In this document: piece after piece, positions 24,395-37,382 of the stretch
Numbering within the stretch: position 1 is the first letter of the stretch
How the letters are laid out: each line of letters starts with the position of its first letter
Assembly (NCBI RefSeq): GCF_002443255.2
Contig: NW_019211458.1
Location: 24,932,757-24,996,756 of the forward strand
Source: Varroa destructor
Taxonomy: Eukaryota > Arthropoda > Arachnida > Mesostigmata > Varroidae
Reading direction: 5' to 3'
DNA: 64,000 bases
Position numbers and translations under genes: made by a program
The notes under the pieces: model-generated
The model's input: the letters and a program-made list of their open reading frames with translations, nothing else
Database searches by the model: none
Told to the model about the DNA's origin: nothing

Positions 24395-26132
24395 GTCGTA
24401 AATTTAGGTTGTCTCTAACCTAAAAACGGTTTATACAAAAATGCAATTTTTTTGCATTTGTTTTGCGTTTTGTTATGAAATACATTCTGAGATTATTCAT
24501 GTACAAACATTCCTTTTTCGTAGGAATATTAGGTTCTGAAACTTGTGCGAAAGCACTTTGGTATACCATTTCATAGATGGAGTGCCTGCAGGCTACACAA
24601 AATCAAAAAAAGAAATATCAAGCTCCACAAATTCCACTCACCGCTTTCACACGAAGCGTAACCGACCACATTCACAGTGGTTTTACGTCTCGCCTTTAGC
24701 TAAAGTTTGCATGACTCACTGCCCTGTCGTTCACCGACGGGGCATCTGAGACGGATTTCTACCAACTTATACGACCTATGGAAATCCAATAGTATTAAGT
24801 CATACTTCATTAGATGCTTTCTCAGCCAACCTCAAGATGGACGTTCGTTTTACATATCTAATGGATGAAAGTACTTTGTTAGTGTTGACGTTTACCGGAT
24901 ACATTGCGGTTTACTTTGGAGCTACAACTCAGCAACACGTAAGCTCTCGCAGTAAGTAGTAGTAAAAAACCTCCTTCTGACAAAAAAAATGCCGTCTATA
25001 TTTCGGAGATTCAGCAAAGGTGACATTTACCGTCTAGGTATGTCCGACATGGTCCTTAACGTTTATTTTGGCTAATCCGATATTAGCCGTACCTGAATCT
25101 GGCAAGAGGACTGAAAAATGCCTTCGAGCACCCATCAGTGCTTCTCGTAGCACAGTTGAGTAACGGATGGTCAAAAAAAGACAAACTATAAAAATGTCCG
25201 TTTTTTTATTGATCTGTTTCTGACGGCTCGTGCACAGATGCAACGATCTCAATGAGATTTTTGAATGTTTAGGACGCTATCTATGGGTGAGGACATAGCT
25301 ATTGTATTGTTACTTTTAACTATTTTTATAAACCGTCTGAAAAATGGTCCTTGAAGTACTAAGTCGATAATGCTAGTGGCTTAGTCAAATACAATTTTGC
25401 CTAAAATCCCTCACAAGCACAATGGTATCTAAGATCGACAATACCAAAATTGACCATGATTTGTTCTTGATCGTTTTGGGTTCGCACGGCCTGAGCCAAC
25501 AAATACGTGGACTTACAGACGTTCATAGAGCGGCACAGTTCTCGAAGGGACTAATTTTACCTTGGCTACTAAAAAGGCGCATTTGTTGAAGCCCAATTCG
25601 GAGACCGGTCAGCTGTCTAAAAAAGATTTAACTTGAATTAAAGTTCTACGTATACTTATAGCATTGTCGTCGGTGTTTAACACTGTGCCGACCTGGCTTG
25701 TTCGCTTCTCTGACTGTTCTTATTCGCTGTGAAGTTACTTTTTAGGCAAGAGCTTTTCCGCGGATGTTGTTTCTTCAATGTCCTTCCACCATAGGGCTGA
25801 TTGGACAATTGATATTAGGGAACAATTTCCAATATAGTCGACACTGACAGTGCTTCTGAGACAAATTTGCGCATTGAGAGCAAGTTCAGACATCGTTAAT
25901 TTTCATCGCTAACTTAAGGGATTTGTTTTGCAATCCTATTGTGTTTCGCCCTGTAGGTGGTTTTATTTCGAATTGTTCTAAATTATTATTGCACACGAAG
26001 ATTTGGAGAGAAAGTGAGGTAACTGTAAGCGTGCATATATGAAGAATCTGCATGTAATAAAGAGAAATGTGGTGGGTGATATTAATGAATTTTGATTGGT
26101 TAATCTACGTATAGAATTACGCTAAAGGCAAA

Positions 26133-26138
<6 letters not shown>

Positions 26139-26183
<45 letters not shown>
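26139..26183. repeat. (TG)n(TA)n microsatellite
   Basis: A few TG units lead into about 38 bases of TA. Confidence 0.95.
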
Positions 26184-26185
<2 letters not shown>

Positions 26186-27051
26186 AGCACTTGTTTTCAT
26201 AATATTAGCCTAAAAGATGCTGACAATTAGAGACTTCACGCCCCAGAAACTGTGCATCCGCGAAAACCCAAAGTTCATTTATCAGATCTAACGGTGTCTA
26301 AATATTAGCGTTAGATGAAGCATTTCAGCTTGCTTGCTTGCAACGAAAAATGGAAAAGCCCTATATCAATTAGTAGGAGTATTCATTGCATTTTCCTGAA
26401 TAGATCCAGCTAGTAGAACTTGTTAGTGCCTAGCTTATATAACAAAGTGCAACAGGGTACTGTTTTTAGAGTATCTGGACCCCAAAATGATCCTAATTGA
26501 GTTTGCCGTAGACAAGTAAAGCAATCGTGTACCAAAAACCCACTTTGCAGAACGGCTTTCGAGAAATAATGCAGTTCGGTGTAACCCATTCTCAAAGTAG
26601 AGATTATCATTGTCTATATACAGATTTTAACGTCTGTAACTAGCAGCAAGTGATATTTGTGTGTTGTTTTTACCGTATTATCACTGCAACCACCATCATT
26701 TTAAGATGACAGTTGAATTTCATAGATAAAACACACAGATACGTCGTTGGTGAATATGGGGTTCTTAGTTTATGCCCGCTATCAATTTTTTACGACATTT
26801 ACATTGAGGCTTTGATTGTCTTTTTTTATTATTATATATGTATACTAAGCTATTATTATTATATAAGAAGATTAATCTATAAAAGATTGAAGACAGTGCA
26901 TCATTTTGTAACCGTTTTATTATCCAGCATTTGTTTTAGTGGATAGGAGTTGAATGAGGAGACCAAAAAAATATGCATATGCACACTAAAGCAATAAATT
27001 TTTCGATCCGCTTTGTTCCACCAGGTATAAACTCGTGGTAATGATTAGCAG

Positions 27052-27178
27052 CTATTTGTCCTTCAGTCTGTTCAAGATACAGTCGGAAAGGTCATTAATC
27101 TGATTACCGACGCCAGAGGCGTTCATCATCTGAGTAACCTGTGTTTTGATATCATCCTGAAGTCTTGCGGGATCTTGA
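27052..27178 (-). CDS. Gene A terminal exon
   Basis: It starts after GATTGCAG with two bases completing an Asp codon: DQDPARLQDDIKTQVTQ, then NASGVGNQINDLSDC and ILNRLKDK, TAG. The second conserved Cys is residue 34 of this exon, as in gene B. Confidence 0.75.
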
Positions 27179-28175
27179 TCTGCAATCATATTCATGGACC
27201 GATAAACACACGCAAACGGAAGAGTTAATCTTCCCATATATATTACCAGTACATTATATAATTGCCGCATAGAACTTTTAATAAAGTGGCCTAAAGACCT
27301 CAATGTGGAGCATGGCTGCCTTACGTTCTACATTCAAGATTCAGCTATCTACGAAAGCAAGCCTCCATGACTGTTTATGTTCAGCCAGTAGCTTTACAAC
27401 CAAAGTAGTTATATCTGAGTGATTGAATCTAAACTATTTATCCTTCATTTTTAAACTAATTACCTACTTGGCTGACAACATGGCCCTGATGTTATCGTTT
27501 CTTTGCTGTATTATGTTGTTTCTACTCAGATTCGTTTTTACTTTTCTTCTTAAATTATTTTTTATTATAGAAATCACTTTTATTGAATACTTCTATTTTA
27601 GTTGAGCGTTAATTGTGCGAAATTTCATACTATAAAAATACTGTTATAAATATATAAATATTATATGTTTCACTTTCATAAATTTATTCAAGTGTTCATC
27701 TAAATGCATTGCTAAAATGTGTTTTATCTGTTATTTAGCCTAATTATATACCTGTGTTCGGTATTTTTCCTCGGATGGCTGATTCGAGCTTGTTGACGAC
27801 ATCTTCTTTGATGCCGAGATCCTTAGAGCAGGCCTGCAAAGAAATATTCGGCAGATATGCCTCTCAACGTATGTTCTCTGATCGGTTTCTTGGCAATATA
27901 TGTGATCTGCGCAATTCTTTATAAAAGCATCTTCAGCTATGGTTTCAAATTAAAGCATCTTACGCTAAAAAAAAAAAAAACTACTAAGTACCAACTAGAT
28001 TTCGGTGGGATTTGACAGGTTTCGCATTATCAAACGAGGTTCTGACGTGCGTGTGGTACGTAGGAAGTACGTGAAATAGCTTTATTACCTTCATTGCGTC
28101 CACAGCGGCATCGGCATTGGCTGCCAAGCAGCGCGCGAACGCTACACTAAATACAACCAGAAACGGGATGATCAT
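27052..28175 (-). CDS. Gene A: small secreted two-cysteine protein, 98 residues
   Basis: Three coding exons on the minus strand: 28175-28089 (29 codons, phase 0 out), 27833-27752 (acceptor TTTCTTTGCAG, phase 1 out, donor GTATAT) and 27178-27052 (acceptor GATTGCAG, stop TAG 27054-27052). The product is 98 aa: signal peptide MIIPFLVVFSVAFARCLA, then a polar, probably all-helical mature part with Cys31 (AMKACSKDLG) and Cys90 (LSDCILNRLKDK end). The start ATG lies one base after a good acceptor (GTTTTTCCAG), so a 5' UTR intron is likely, with the first exon near or in the assembly gap. Its layout matches gene B (46401-48290): same length, same Cys positions and the same last phase-1 intron. It is likely exported and disulphide-bonded; function is unknown. 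I do not recognise a named family. Confidence 0.75.
27752..27833 (-). CDS. Gene A coding exon 2
   Basis: 82 bases: ACSKDLGIKEDVVNKLES and AIRGKIPNT plus one base. Acceptor TTCTTTGCAG is strong. It carries the first conserved cysteine. Confidence 0.75.
28089..28175 (-). CDS. Gene A coding exon 1 (signal peptide)
   Basis: ATG at 28175-28173 is followed by a hydrophobic core ending near Ala18-Ala19 and then ANADAAVDAMK, with the exon ending AAG before donor GTAATA. An ORF continuing past the donor is read-through of the intron. Acceptor CCAG directly before the ATG argues for an upstream noncoding exon. Confidence 0.75.
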
Positions 28176-28420
28176 TCTGGAAAAACATTTGAACGTTAAC
28201 AGGAGTAATTATGAAGCTGAACAGTAATTTAATATATATTGAAAACGTTCGCCTTTAGAAGTCCTTTTTTCATATGTCGTGCCTGAGAATGAATAGCCTA
28301 GGTAAGACTACGGTTGGAACAATTAGCCTACTATCTCCAGGCGTTCTCGAAATGGCGTTTAAGAGTCAAATATAATTTTATACAAAGGCTAAAGTCATAA
28401 ATAAAGATAAAATTACATTA

Positions 28421-28520
28421 NNNNNNNNNNNNNNNNNNNNNNNNNNNNNNNNNNNNNNNNNNNNNNNNNNNNNNNNNNNNNNNNNNNNNNNNNNNNNNNN
28501 NNNNNNNNNNNNNNNNNNNN
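28421..28520. other. Assembly gap (100 N)
   Basis: Exactly 100 N, a customary placeholder for a gap of unknown size. It lies 245 bases upstream of the gene A start codon and may remove its promoter or 5' UTR exon. Confidence 0.99.
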
Positions 28521-31500
28521 TTTTCTTGTTTGTTTTTTTAAAGATACGTAGTGTCTCGTGACGTAACCACATCCTTAGGGCAAACTGATCTTCCCCACGA
28601 GATAAACGCTACTGGAATCTATTGCGCCTCCCAACACAGTTGTCGTAAATCTGCTGTCTGAAGAAGGAGACTATACGGCGTAAAGCATAATTTGGAAGCT
28701 AATTAAGGGGAACTGATAATATGAAAGTGGCAGGACAGATCGTTGAAGTTGGTCCGCTTTCAGTGTCAACAACGTCTGCTGATAAATAGAAGAAGAATTA
28801 CCTCATTTCGCTAATAGAAGACCTTCCAACAATATATAATTCTATCTACATTCATATTTGCTGAGAAGCAATGATTTATTCTTCATATCAATATTTTCAT
28901 TTTAACGTCGTACTGAGAAGTCATAGGAACGACCCAACTTGTTTGGGTTTTTGTTACCCTTATCTGTTCTCGCCCTATGTCTGGGGATTAGAAAAATGAC
29001 ATACAAAATGTTTTTTGGTTGTCCGATATTGCAACGGGAAAACTCTACAGCTTTTGTTCTAATCACTGAAATCTTATCGAAGACTTATATGTACGGACTA
29101 AGTCAGAATATGGGAAACTACACGTTTTGAAGATTGAAAATTAGCTTTTTACGTACAAAGGTTATGTTCAGAGTTCTCCTTTTTCTGCAGCTGAGGTACT
29201 TGAACGCAATTATGCGATATTTTAGGTGGCGAGATTTGAAAGTTCAAAACTTAGATATAAATTTGGTAGTGCAGAAACACTCTTACCTGAAGTTTGGCAG
29301 AACTGCGCATACGTCTTATTGACGTATTATCGTGAAGGGAAGGCTTTTATATTTGAAGTCTTATTTATGTGAATAGATTTTGGGGAAATGACTTTTAACG
29401 ATGTCCGGCACGCTATACTGGCGTGCGTCGCGTGTTTAATTGTTTATCGTAAAATTTCAAATTATCCATAGAAACGACACATGTAGTCTCGAGGAAGCTT
29501 CGTTGATTTTCTAGAACCTATTGGAAAGGAGGCATCTTCAATAAACATTATGATTTGCCGAGTAAACTTGGAAATAATACGTCACCTATGAGACATATAT
29601 TAGTTTTCAGGCAGGTTGATTGTTAACTTCCGGCACGCGAGAATGTTCATATGGATTTTGCTGATTTAGGGACCTGTCTTTGGACAGTGAAAATCCATCG
29701 CAATTTATTCCCTTGGCTGGTTCATTGAATCGTGATGCCTGCATCCGACAAGGATTTGCTGGTCGAAATCGCTGCTTACACGGATATTTTACCATCTAGA
29801 TGATAAATTTCTGTATAAGCATCCGCGTCTTGAACGCGACATTGTTCATAAAAAATAACTCAACGCAAGTTTGCACAAAAATAAGTCGTAAATGATCGAA
29901 AACCAGATTTATTACAGAAAAAAAACGTCTACCTGCATAGTAACTAGGCTCGCCTTATGATAATAACCGCAAAACAGCTATTAAAAGCTACGGCAAGGTG
30001 GCTGCCGCGAGGCAATCGGCATGGCGAGAGAACTGGAGTCGCAAGCAAAAGGCCCCGGCTTCAACTACCATAGTTATAAGACCTATAATCGACTACTTAT
30101 TAACTCCAATTGAAGAACGGTAAAATTTTGTAACACGGTATTAAAGGGCAGCTATTGTTTAGCTGGGCAGGTGACAAGTTAGTATAATGAGGATGTAATC
30201 ACGAGCAGAATACATGAACAGGCAACAAATATTTGAAGAGGTTTAATAAAATGATGGCTAGGGTCATTGAAGAAAAGTAAGATCGCAAGAATAAAGCAAC
30301 AAGAAAAACATTGTAATAGGAAATATGAAGGAAAAATGGTTTAGGTACGAAGCCAAAGTGGTTATGAAAGCTAATTGAAATCGATAACAATAGTGAGACC
30401 TAGGAAGTGACGTCTGTACACGGAAAGGATATGTATCTATAAATACATCTAGTCTATTGGGTGATATTAGTCGCTCGGCCTTTCGCAATCTAAAATGCGT
30501 CAAAAGTTAGATAAAATGTCTTGTGAGTGCTACTGTTTTGACATTTCAGCACAAGATTGCGTTTAATTTCCGCAAAAGAAAAAACGCGTCGAGGTCGATC
30601 GAGATCTTAATTTTAAACAAAAAACTGGCAAGAAACTGTTTTTTGAGGTTGGTATCCTTTGACTAATATGGAGTATGTTGACGTTTGCTCACAATTGTCT
30701 CGGAGTGTATTGGAATTTCATTCTGGCTGGATACGATATCTTTTCTCTCATGAATAATCAACGATCTGATCTCCTAAGAAATCTAAGAGTCTATCAATCT
30801 AAGAAATGTTCAACCATTGTATTTATTTTAATCTAACTTGGTAAAGTAACTCCATTTCAGCTATTATCTGAAGATACGATAATCAGGCTACAAACAAAAG
30901 GCTCATTTTTAGGGGAAATAGCAGAGATGTAAATCAGGATCACTACTTGATACTGCTTTAGATCAACAAAAGAAAGGCAATAACACAGGCAAGAACAACA
31001 GCCTTTACGTACGTTCCAAATAGTCATCCTGATTGATTTTGAACCAAATCATACGAGTTAGGAACGCTACGATCAGTGTTATGATGTACTTGGCCTCACT
31101 TTAGTATCGTTGCTCTCAAGCCGAAGGCAGTTTTCGATGAAAACAGCGCAGCGACATACCGCTTGATTTATAAAAAAAAATAGTCGCAATTTTTACAGAG
31201 TTATCTCATGTTGCAAAAATCTAAATAGTGCCTGCCGTCTAAACTGGTACCGTAGTACTAAGAAAAACACTTTGAACCTAATGCTGTGGAATGCCAGTAA
31301 GGTAAAATGGTGGTGATTTTAAGACAACAAGTTTCCGAGCTATGGTCTCCTTGGCTGTGGTACCTTGTAGTAATATCTGCTACGCGGCGATTGATTCTCT
31401 GAACAGAATGTACGGATAACATTATTCAATTTATATAGATTGCATTCAACGTATTTGAAGTAAACATGTTGATCTAGTACCAATGGGTAAGATGGTGATA

Positions 31501-32596
31501 CTTGTAAATTGAGTCTATTACTATATGCTAAATACTCATAATTTTAAGTTCGGAACTTGAGCCGTTAGGCATTATTTGAGATGAGCGGTTAGCTCCTTCA
31601 GAAACGAGGTGTCTGTTTCGAAACTGACCATCTCATGTGACCCTAAACTTAGTAAGCAAATACGTTACAACTCCGCTAAAATTCATGGGGGTCTAAATTC
31701 GATCTATGGAACCGATCCACACACATCAGATTTCGCCACAAGTAACGGATATGCACTGTATAAATCCTCCCCGTTGTGACTCTTTGAAAATAAGTTTTCA
31801 TGACAAATATAACTTTCCCAAAAAAAAGTCGATCTAGCATGACATTTTTCGAAAGTCAGTCGTAATCGACCTTCATCGAAATGTCACGAATCGGGTAGGT
31901 CGCTCGATTATTATACTTAAGGCATGCTTCAACATTTTGCAAGTCCAACAATATTGAAAATAGGTTTTTTTTTCAAATTAATTAATATCATTTAATCCAC
32001 AAAATCTGTACTGAGCAAATCTGTTTTGTCGAGAAAGTTCTAAAGATAATTAAGTCTGCTCAGGTTAATTTTGCCCTAAGTATTTTCCTGAGGGCTTATA
32101 ATTTTATTAGGGTTGCATTTTAAATACTTTCGAATTCATCGTTTAAGATTCACTGCCGATAGGTAATCAGCAGGTTAAATTAGACTATGCTTAATGCCTA
32201 GTTTAGTTTTCGCAAGCGACCATATCAGTTTCCAGTTGTATCTGTGAGTGCAGAATAGAATGACTAAATAGAGCTCATGTATGAATCGGAAAGGGGTAAG
32301 TGAGATAGTCCATTTTGGTTGGTCTCGATGGTATATTCATTTTAGAAATCGAACTGGCCTTCCATCAATAGTGGCAGAGTTCTTGCCTGAAATAGCTACC
32401 AGAAAGAGATATTAACGGGCAGTGGTTGGCTGTCGATGAAATGGAGAGCGTCCTTTTGCAGCGGACCCGCCTAAATATCGAAGTCTATGAGAAAGGATGT
32501 ATCTAAACAGACGTAATGTATAATCATTACGTAAAAGTTTGTAGATCCAACCTGACAGCTGGGTTGACATGAAGCTAACCATAGCATGACAGGAGT

Positions 32597-32821
32597 TAAG
32601 CCCATGAGTTGTTTGTGCTGGACCCTCACCTAATATTAAAAGAAAAGTATAAAGTGACAGGCAGTTGCTGCTGTTTGCGCACCAGTCAGGCTAAATCGGC
32701 CTTGTATTGTGACGATGATCGGTCATGTAGAAACTATAAAATGTGCGCAGACAGCGGCAGATTTAGAACTATTGAAGTATCGTGGATTGCAAAAGCCATT
32801 TTCTCAAAGGACCAACTTTGA
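32597..32821 (+). other. Cysteine-rich open frame, unknown
   Basis: 74 codons are open before TGA at 32819-32821 with no ATG at the start. The middle reads VTGSCCCLRTSQ, then ALYCDDDRSCRNYKMCADSG: six Cys in about 30 residues. This could be an exon of a Cys-knot-type secreted protein or chance; no clear acceptor or donor flanks it. Confidence 0.2.
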
Positions 32822-33072
32822 AAGATGACTTCTGGTGACAATAAAAGTGAAATAACAAACCAGAGCTAAATCGAGCGCTTTACAGATTTACGCATAGGTG
32901 CACGCTGTTTCCCTTCAACAACACGGACTGTTAGATGCGCAGGCACGTTATACTGATATAATAACCTTGTAAGTCGACAGAATGAATATCGTCGGGCCAG
33001 CAAAAGCTTGAGCGGTCGTTACCCATCGCCAAATCAAAGTTGACCCTTCTAGTGTGCTTTATTTACTTATAT

Positions 33073-33107
33073 GTCTATATCTATATATATATATTTATTT
33101 ATTTATA
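33073..33107. repeat. TA/TTTA simple repeat
   Basis: A TA run passes into ATTT/TTTA units. Confidence 0.85.
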
Positions 33108-33310
33108 CTGCCATATCTATTTATTTGTATAAACATGTTCTATATTGCTAATTAAAACTTGGGGTAAAGTTTACTTCTTCAGGACGTTCTTGGGTACATC
33201 CGGGACGTTTGTTTGTTCGGCACTCTAATCAACTCACTCAAAGTAATCAAATAACGCGGATATGAACGACCAAGTCACATATGTATAATTTTTTTAGTTA
33301 TTATTTATCA

Positions 33311-33326
33311 GTTGCCCCGGGGCAAC
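33311..33326. repeat. 16-bp perfect palindrome
   Basis: GTTGCCCCGGGGCAAC equals its own reverse complement. It is a GC-rich island in AT-rich DNA, nine bases before a second palindrome. Confidence 0.95.
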
Positions 33327-33334
33327 CACAGCAG

Positions 33335-33356
33335 CGTTAACATTTTAATGTTAACG
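33335..33356. repeat. 22-bp inverted repeat
   Basis: CGTTAACATT and AATGTTAACG pair perfectly around two T. Confidence 0.95.
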
Positions 33357-36300
33357 AAATCGATTTTAAACCTGAATTAAATACTTCTACAGGTATAGGA
33401 TTTAACTTGACGATGCATTTTGACATAAAGCAAATCAAAATCAGCTAAGAGAAATCAATATAATGCAAGATGGCGCTGGGCAGGCAAATCAAGCCGAAGC
33501 AAACGAATAAATAGGGAGACACATTCGTAAACCAAAATCTATAAATATCACCAATCTGTGCCTACAATAATTAGCTAAAAAAACTTTACGTTCTTAAGAT
33601 TGATTTATTGATACTGTGGCAGGAAGTTAACATCTCATACAAGATAAACTTAAAAATTATATGTGAGACCAATATGTGAGAACTCTGAACCGTCGATGCG
33701 AGGTTCACAAAGTTAAATAGCATATATCAGTGATACTGACCCCGTGGCTGCTTTGTAGCATCAGAACTCCACTCGGTGCTCACTAGTACTAAAAAAATTA
33801 TACATACATACATTTCGTTAAAACTTTTCAGTAGAATAAGACTTCTATAAAATAGTTTCCTCCATGAATCTTTCGGAATTAGTTAAAAAGAAAGTACGCA
33901 TTAGTTATATGTGATATATAGACACCGTTGCGTATCAAGAACCTCTTGTCTTCCATACAAATTTTTCGAAATTACAAGATCCACATCATTCCGTCACACG
34001 TACTAAGAACGTAAGCTGATATGATTTGAACCGTCTTATTTGTAAAAATCTGTAATTTTCTATAAAATGTAATACTAGAACAGCATAATCAAAGGGCAGT
34101 ATATCGTTACGAGTCTTAAGGCTAGAAGCGGGTCAACAATACTATATTCGTTCTGCTGGACTGACAATTGCCCTCTTTCTCCACCGCATCTCTCTGGGAA
34201 GTTCTCAATAGTGCCAAACAAAGACATCAAGAAGTTTTGAGTATTGGTAGTACCTGCATAAATTCTCAGGGCACGTGGTCTCATTAGCTATAGGAAATTC
34301 GAAGCACATTTGGATTACTATGTAAAGCGATTCTTTTCACCGCGTCATTAAGCATGCTAGAATTTTCTTATACTCATAAAGTAAATTTTATTTACTAACT
34401 TTTACATATAATTACGTTTCGATGTTCCATACTGTTCTCCTATAAGGTTGAAACGTATTCCGCATTTAGCTAGAACAAGTATAATAGGCCTTCCTGTAAA
34501 CTCATATGTTTCAATCAATCCAGCTCCTAGTTTTAGAGGCCACAAAAGGCAATGAAGATTTTAAACTTTCACACTTTTAAATACTGCAGCAAAATCTTCG
34601 TGTACTAACTTTAATAATAATTTCTCTGTCGAGCAACGCAGTGGGGGATCAGCTGTTTCGGGGCGCATAACCTGCGTTGTATACAATTATTGATAATTAT
34701 TACTCGTGTACTATAAATTACCTAATAAATAAAGAAAATAAAATCATAAATCCAAATACGTTATAGCATATCGAAACACATTATTATTGGCGAGTGTGTG
34801 GGAAAAATGTTCTTCTTCGTCTAGCTTGTGTTTAACCTTAACGAAATGATCGGCAGCAAAAAATACGCAAGAAAACGAGATAAAGCGTCGTATTTGGTAA
34901 CACTCTTCGTCAAAAAAGGTTTTTACTTAGAGTTAATGTATTTAATGAAGGATCTGTATCACGAACACGCGATCAATAAAAAATAATGGGCTCATCAAAT
35001 AAATTATCATTGCAATATAGCTATTGATTTACGATAGCGATAGGTAATGGCTTATAATTCATAATAGTTTTATCAGTAATTATACTTTGAGCATGTTAAC
35101 TCGTCTCAGTGCTGTGCGCTCAAATTTAATTCACTTTTCTGCTCTTCTAACGGCGTTGTCATGACTAGAAAAACCTTTGCCATTACTTTTAACATTTTAC
35201 ATTTTCCTCTACATTCAATTACCTTTGGAGCAATACAACGAGTGGACTTGTACGTCATAAAAGACAGTTTCCTTTGATAAGCGCGTCTTCGGAAGATTGT
35301 CTGAGTGCGAAAGCTGCCTTCTAACAAGACATTGTAGATACGAGCTAAAGGGTACGTTGAAAACATTCAACTCATTTATTCAAGTCGTGGATGAAAAACT
35401 TCAATTTTTTTGCACCTCTAATCAGGTCTATTCTGGAATTCAATTCGGAGTCCTAGTTGAAAGTAAAGTAGTAATACTTTAGTACTCATAGTAAAACTAA
35501 CAAAGGATTGAGATGAAGTTATGTAAAGGACAATTAGAAATTATGTTCTGCAACTATTATTCATTGGACTACCTGGACATCGTATATAATTAAAATACAT
35601 CGGCAATAACGTTACTCGATATTGAAAGGGAAGGGCAGAATGCTCAGGATTTTGAGGATCCTAAGAAAAGGTAAAGCAAATACCTAAATGGAACGCCGGC
35701 ATTTACTAGATCCTTCATGTAGTTGCAGCCAAACATTTCACACCGGAAGGTAAATTTTTTGAATACGTTGAATTTAATAACTCTTTAATATTAGCAGCTG
35801 CGTTTGTATAGCGTTACTGAACAAGTGTATCTCTCTGAATAGAGATCAAGAAACCGAGCAGTTCCAATTTGTAGCTTTAATCAAATCGCAAAACCTCACC
35901 ATTTACCCTTCAAATAGGTATGAAGTGTACTTAGGACTACGAAAGCACACACTGTGTCTTAGTTTAGTCCATTTCATTTGGGCAAAATAAATTCAGTCGA
36001 TTCACGATCCAATCCGCGCCCTTCAATCTACCTAACACATTGTCGTTCATCTCTAATCGTACACAAATGGCTTTCCATGGACGCTGCTGATAGCGTGGCA
36101 GTTAATACACCTTAGCTATACGTAAGTGCCAGTGTTGCCATTACGATTAGTGTCACCCTAAATTGGTAAATGAAGTTCCGACTGTGCGGAACTTAGTTAA
36201 CCGTACAGCTACCAATATGCTGCGTATCCATTTCGTTCAGGCAAGCGCACTTTTAGATGCACCAATATCCATAAAGTGCCGTATTTATGCTGCTGGAAAA

Positions 36301-37340
36301 AAAGCTTTGCGGGTTAGTTTCTCTGGAAGCTCCTGTCATGTCAAAATTAAGGGAAGTGTGCTCGCAACAAGGAAATATAGAGGCAATGCAAAATTATAAA
36401 CTCATTCTCTGCTTTCTGTACGATTTATGAAGTCTCTAGGGGATCATACTGCCCTGCAAAAAGGGTACCGACTGCGTAACGTACGTGAAAAAAAGAGAAC
36501 AAATGGACGAAATAATGTATCATTAGAAAGGAAACTGAACGAAATCTTGTCCTCATGATATTGGTAATTCTTGAACTCATTTGACATCTCTTTCGGTAGA
36601 TAATATTTTAAGCCATTTAGCGATACCTCACGTTACAGACATAGCACCTGCAGTATCCTCATTGTATTTTACAACATACAAATACAAGCTAAACTACACT
36701 GTGTAATGCAAAATCAATACATTTCTTCGACTTATGACCTGTTTGAACAAGGTAAATGTTCTGTTTGAGTCCTTTACAAAACTGCCGCGTCATCTACAAG
36801 AGTACGTTTTACCATCGTCGCTGAATTCTACTTCGTCGAAGTTATCTGCACAGTTCGTGCTTTATTCATTCGATGCCACTGTCATGAAGCGGCACCTTTC
36901 GTTAAAGCAAACAAGTTTAGGCCATATTCACTTCATTCTAGTTTTAGCTAAAGAGATCTGATCCGATTTTTTTACAAAGCAGGCTTGATCAGCCTTTTAC
37001 AAAGGCTTTGATGTTATCTGATTCACATAGCTCGACCTAGAAACGACACCTAGCTCCGACTTATATGCGATGATAGAGAAAGCTGGTGAACAAGGCAAAG
37101 TTTGTTTTCTAACGCGTGGATGTTTCGATCGTTTCCTAGAACACTAAAAATGCTTTGCAATTAACAGATTGTTGAACATGAAGTAAACTACTCCCTGAAA
37201 AGAAATTAGGAAAGTACGAACTAAGATTTGGTGAGGCGTGTTTGTAATTGACTCAGGCCGCTGTTCGGCTGTACTAGCACAACGATTGGCTAGCCACCAT
37301 TCTGCATTAACTTTGATTACTATTATATCTTAGTTGAATC

Positions 37341-37382
37341 ATTATAGGTTAGGATTATTAGGTATGAATTATAGGTTAGGAT
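37341..37382. repeat. 15-base direct repeat containing TTAGG
   Basis: ATTATAGGTTAGGAT occurs at 37341-37355 and again at 37368-37382. Confidence 0.85.

Larger units (their letters stand above)
17585..27051. other. Gene-poor interval between tensin and gene A
   Basis: No gene is supported here. The interval contains tensin 3' UTR of unknown length, (TA)n runs at 24376-24394 and 26139-26183, an 11-bp stem hairpin at 20031-20057, and many chance open frames, most starting at GTG or TTG. A minus-strand frame at 23777-23586 (63 codons from ATG; MACKNTQLYTDGCTGW start) has composition a little like coding sequence but no recognisable family. Confidence 0.5.
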
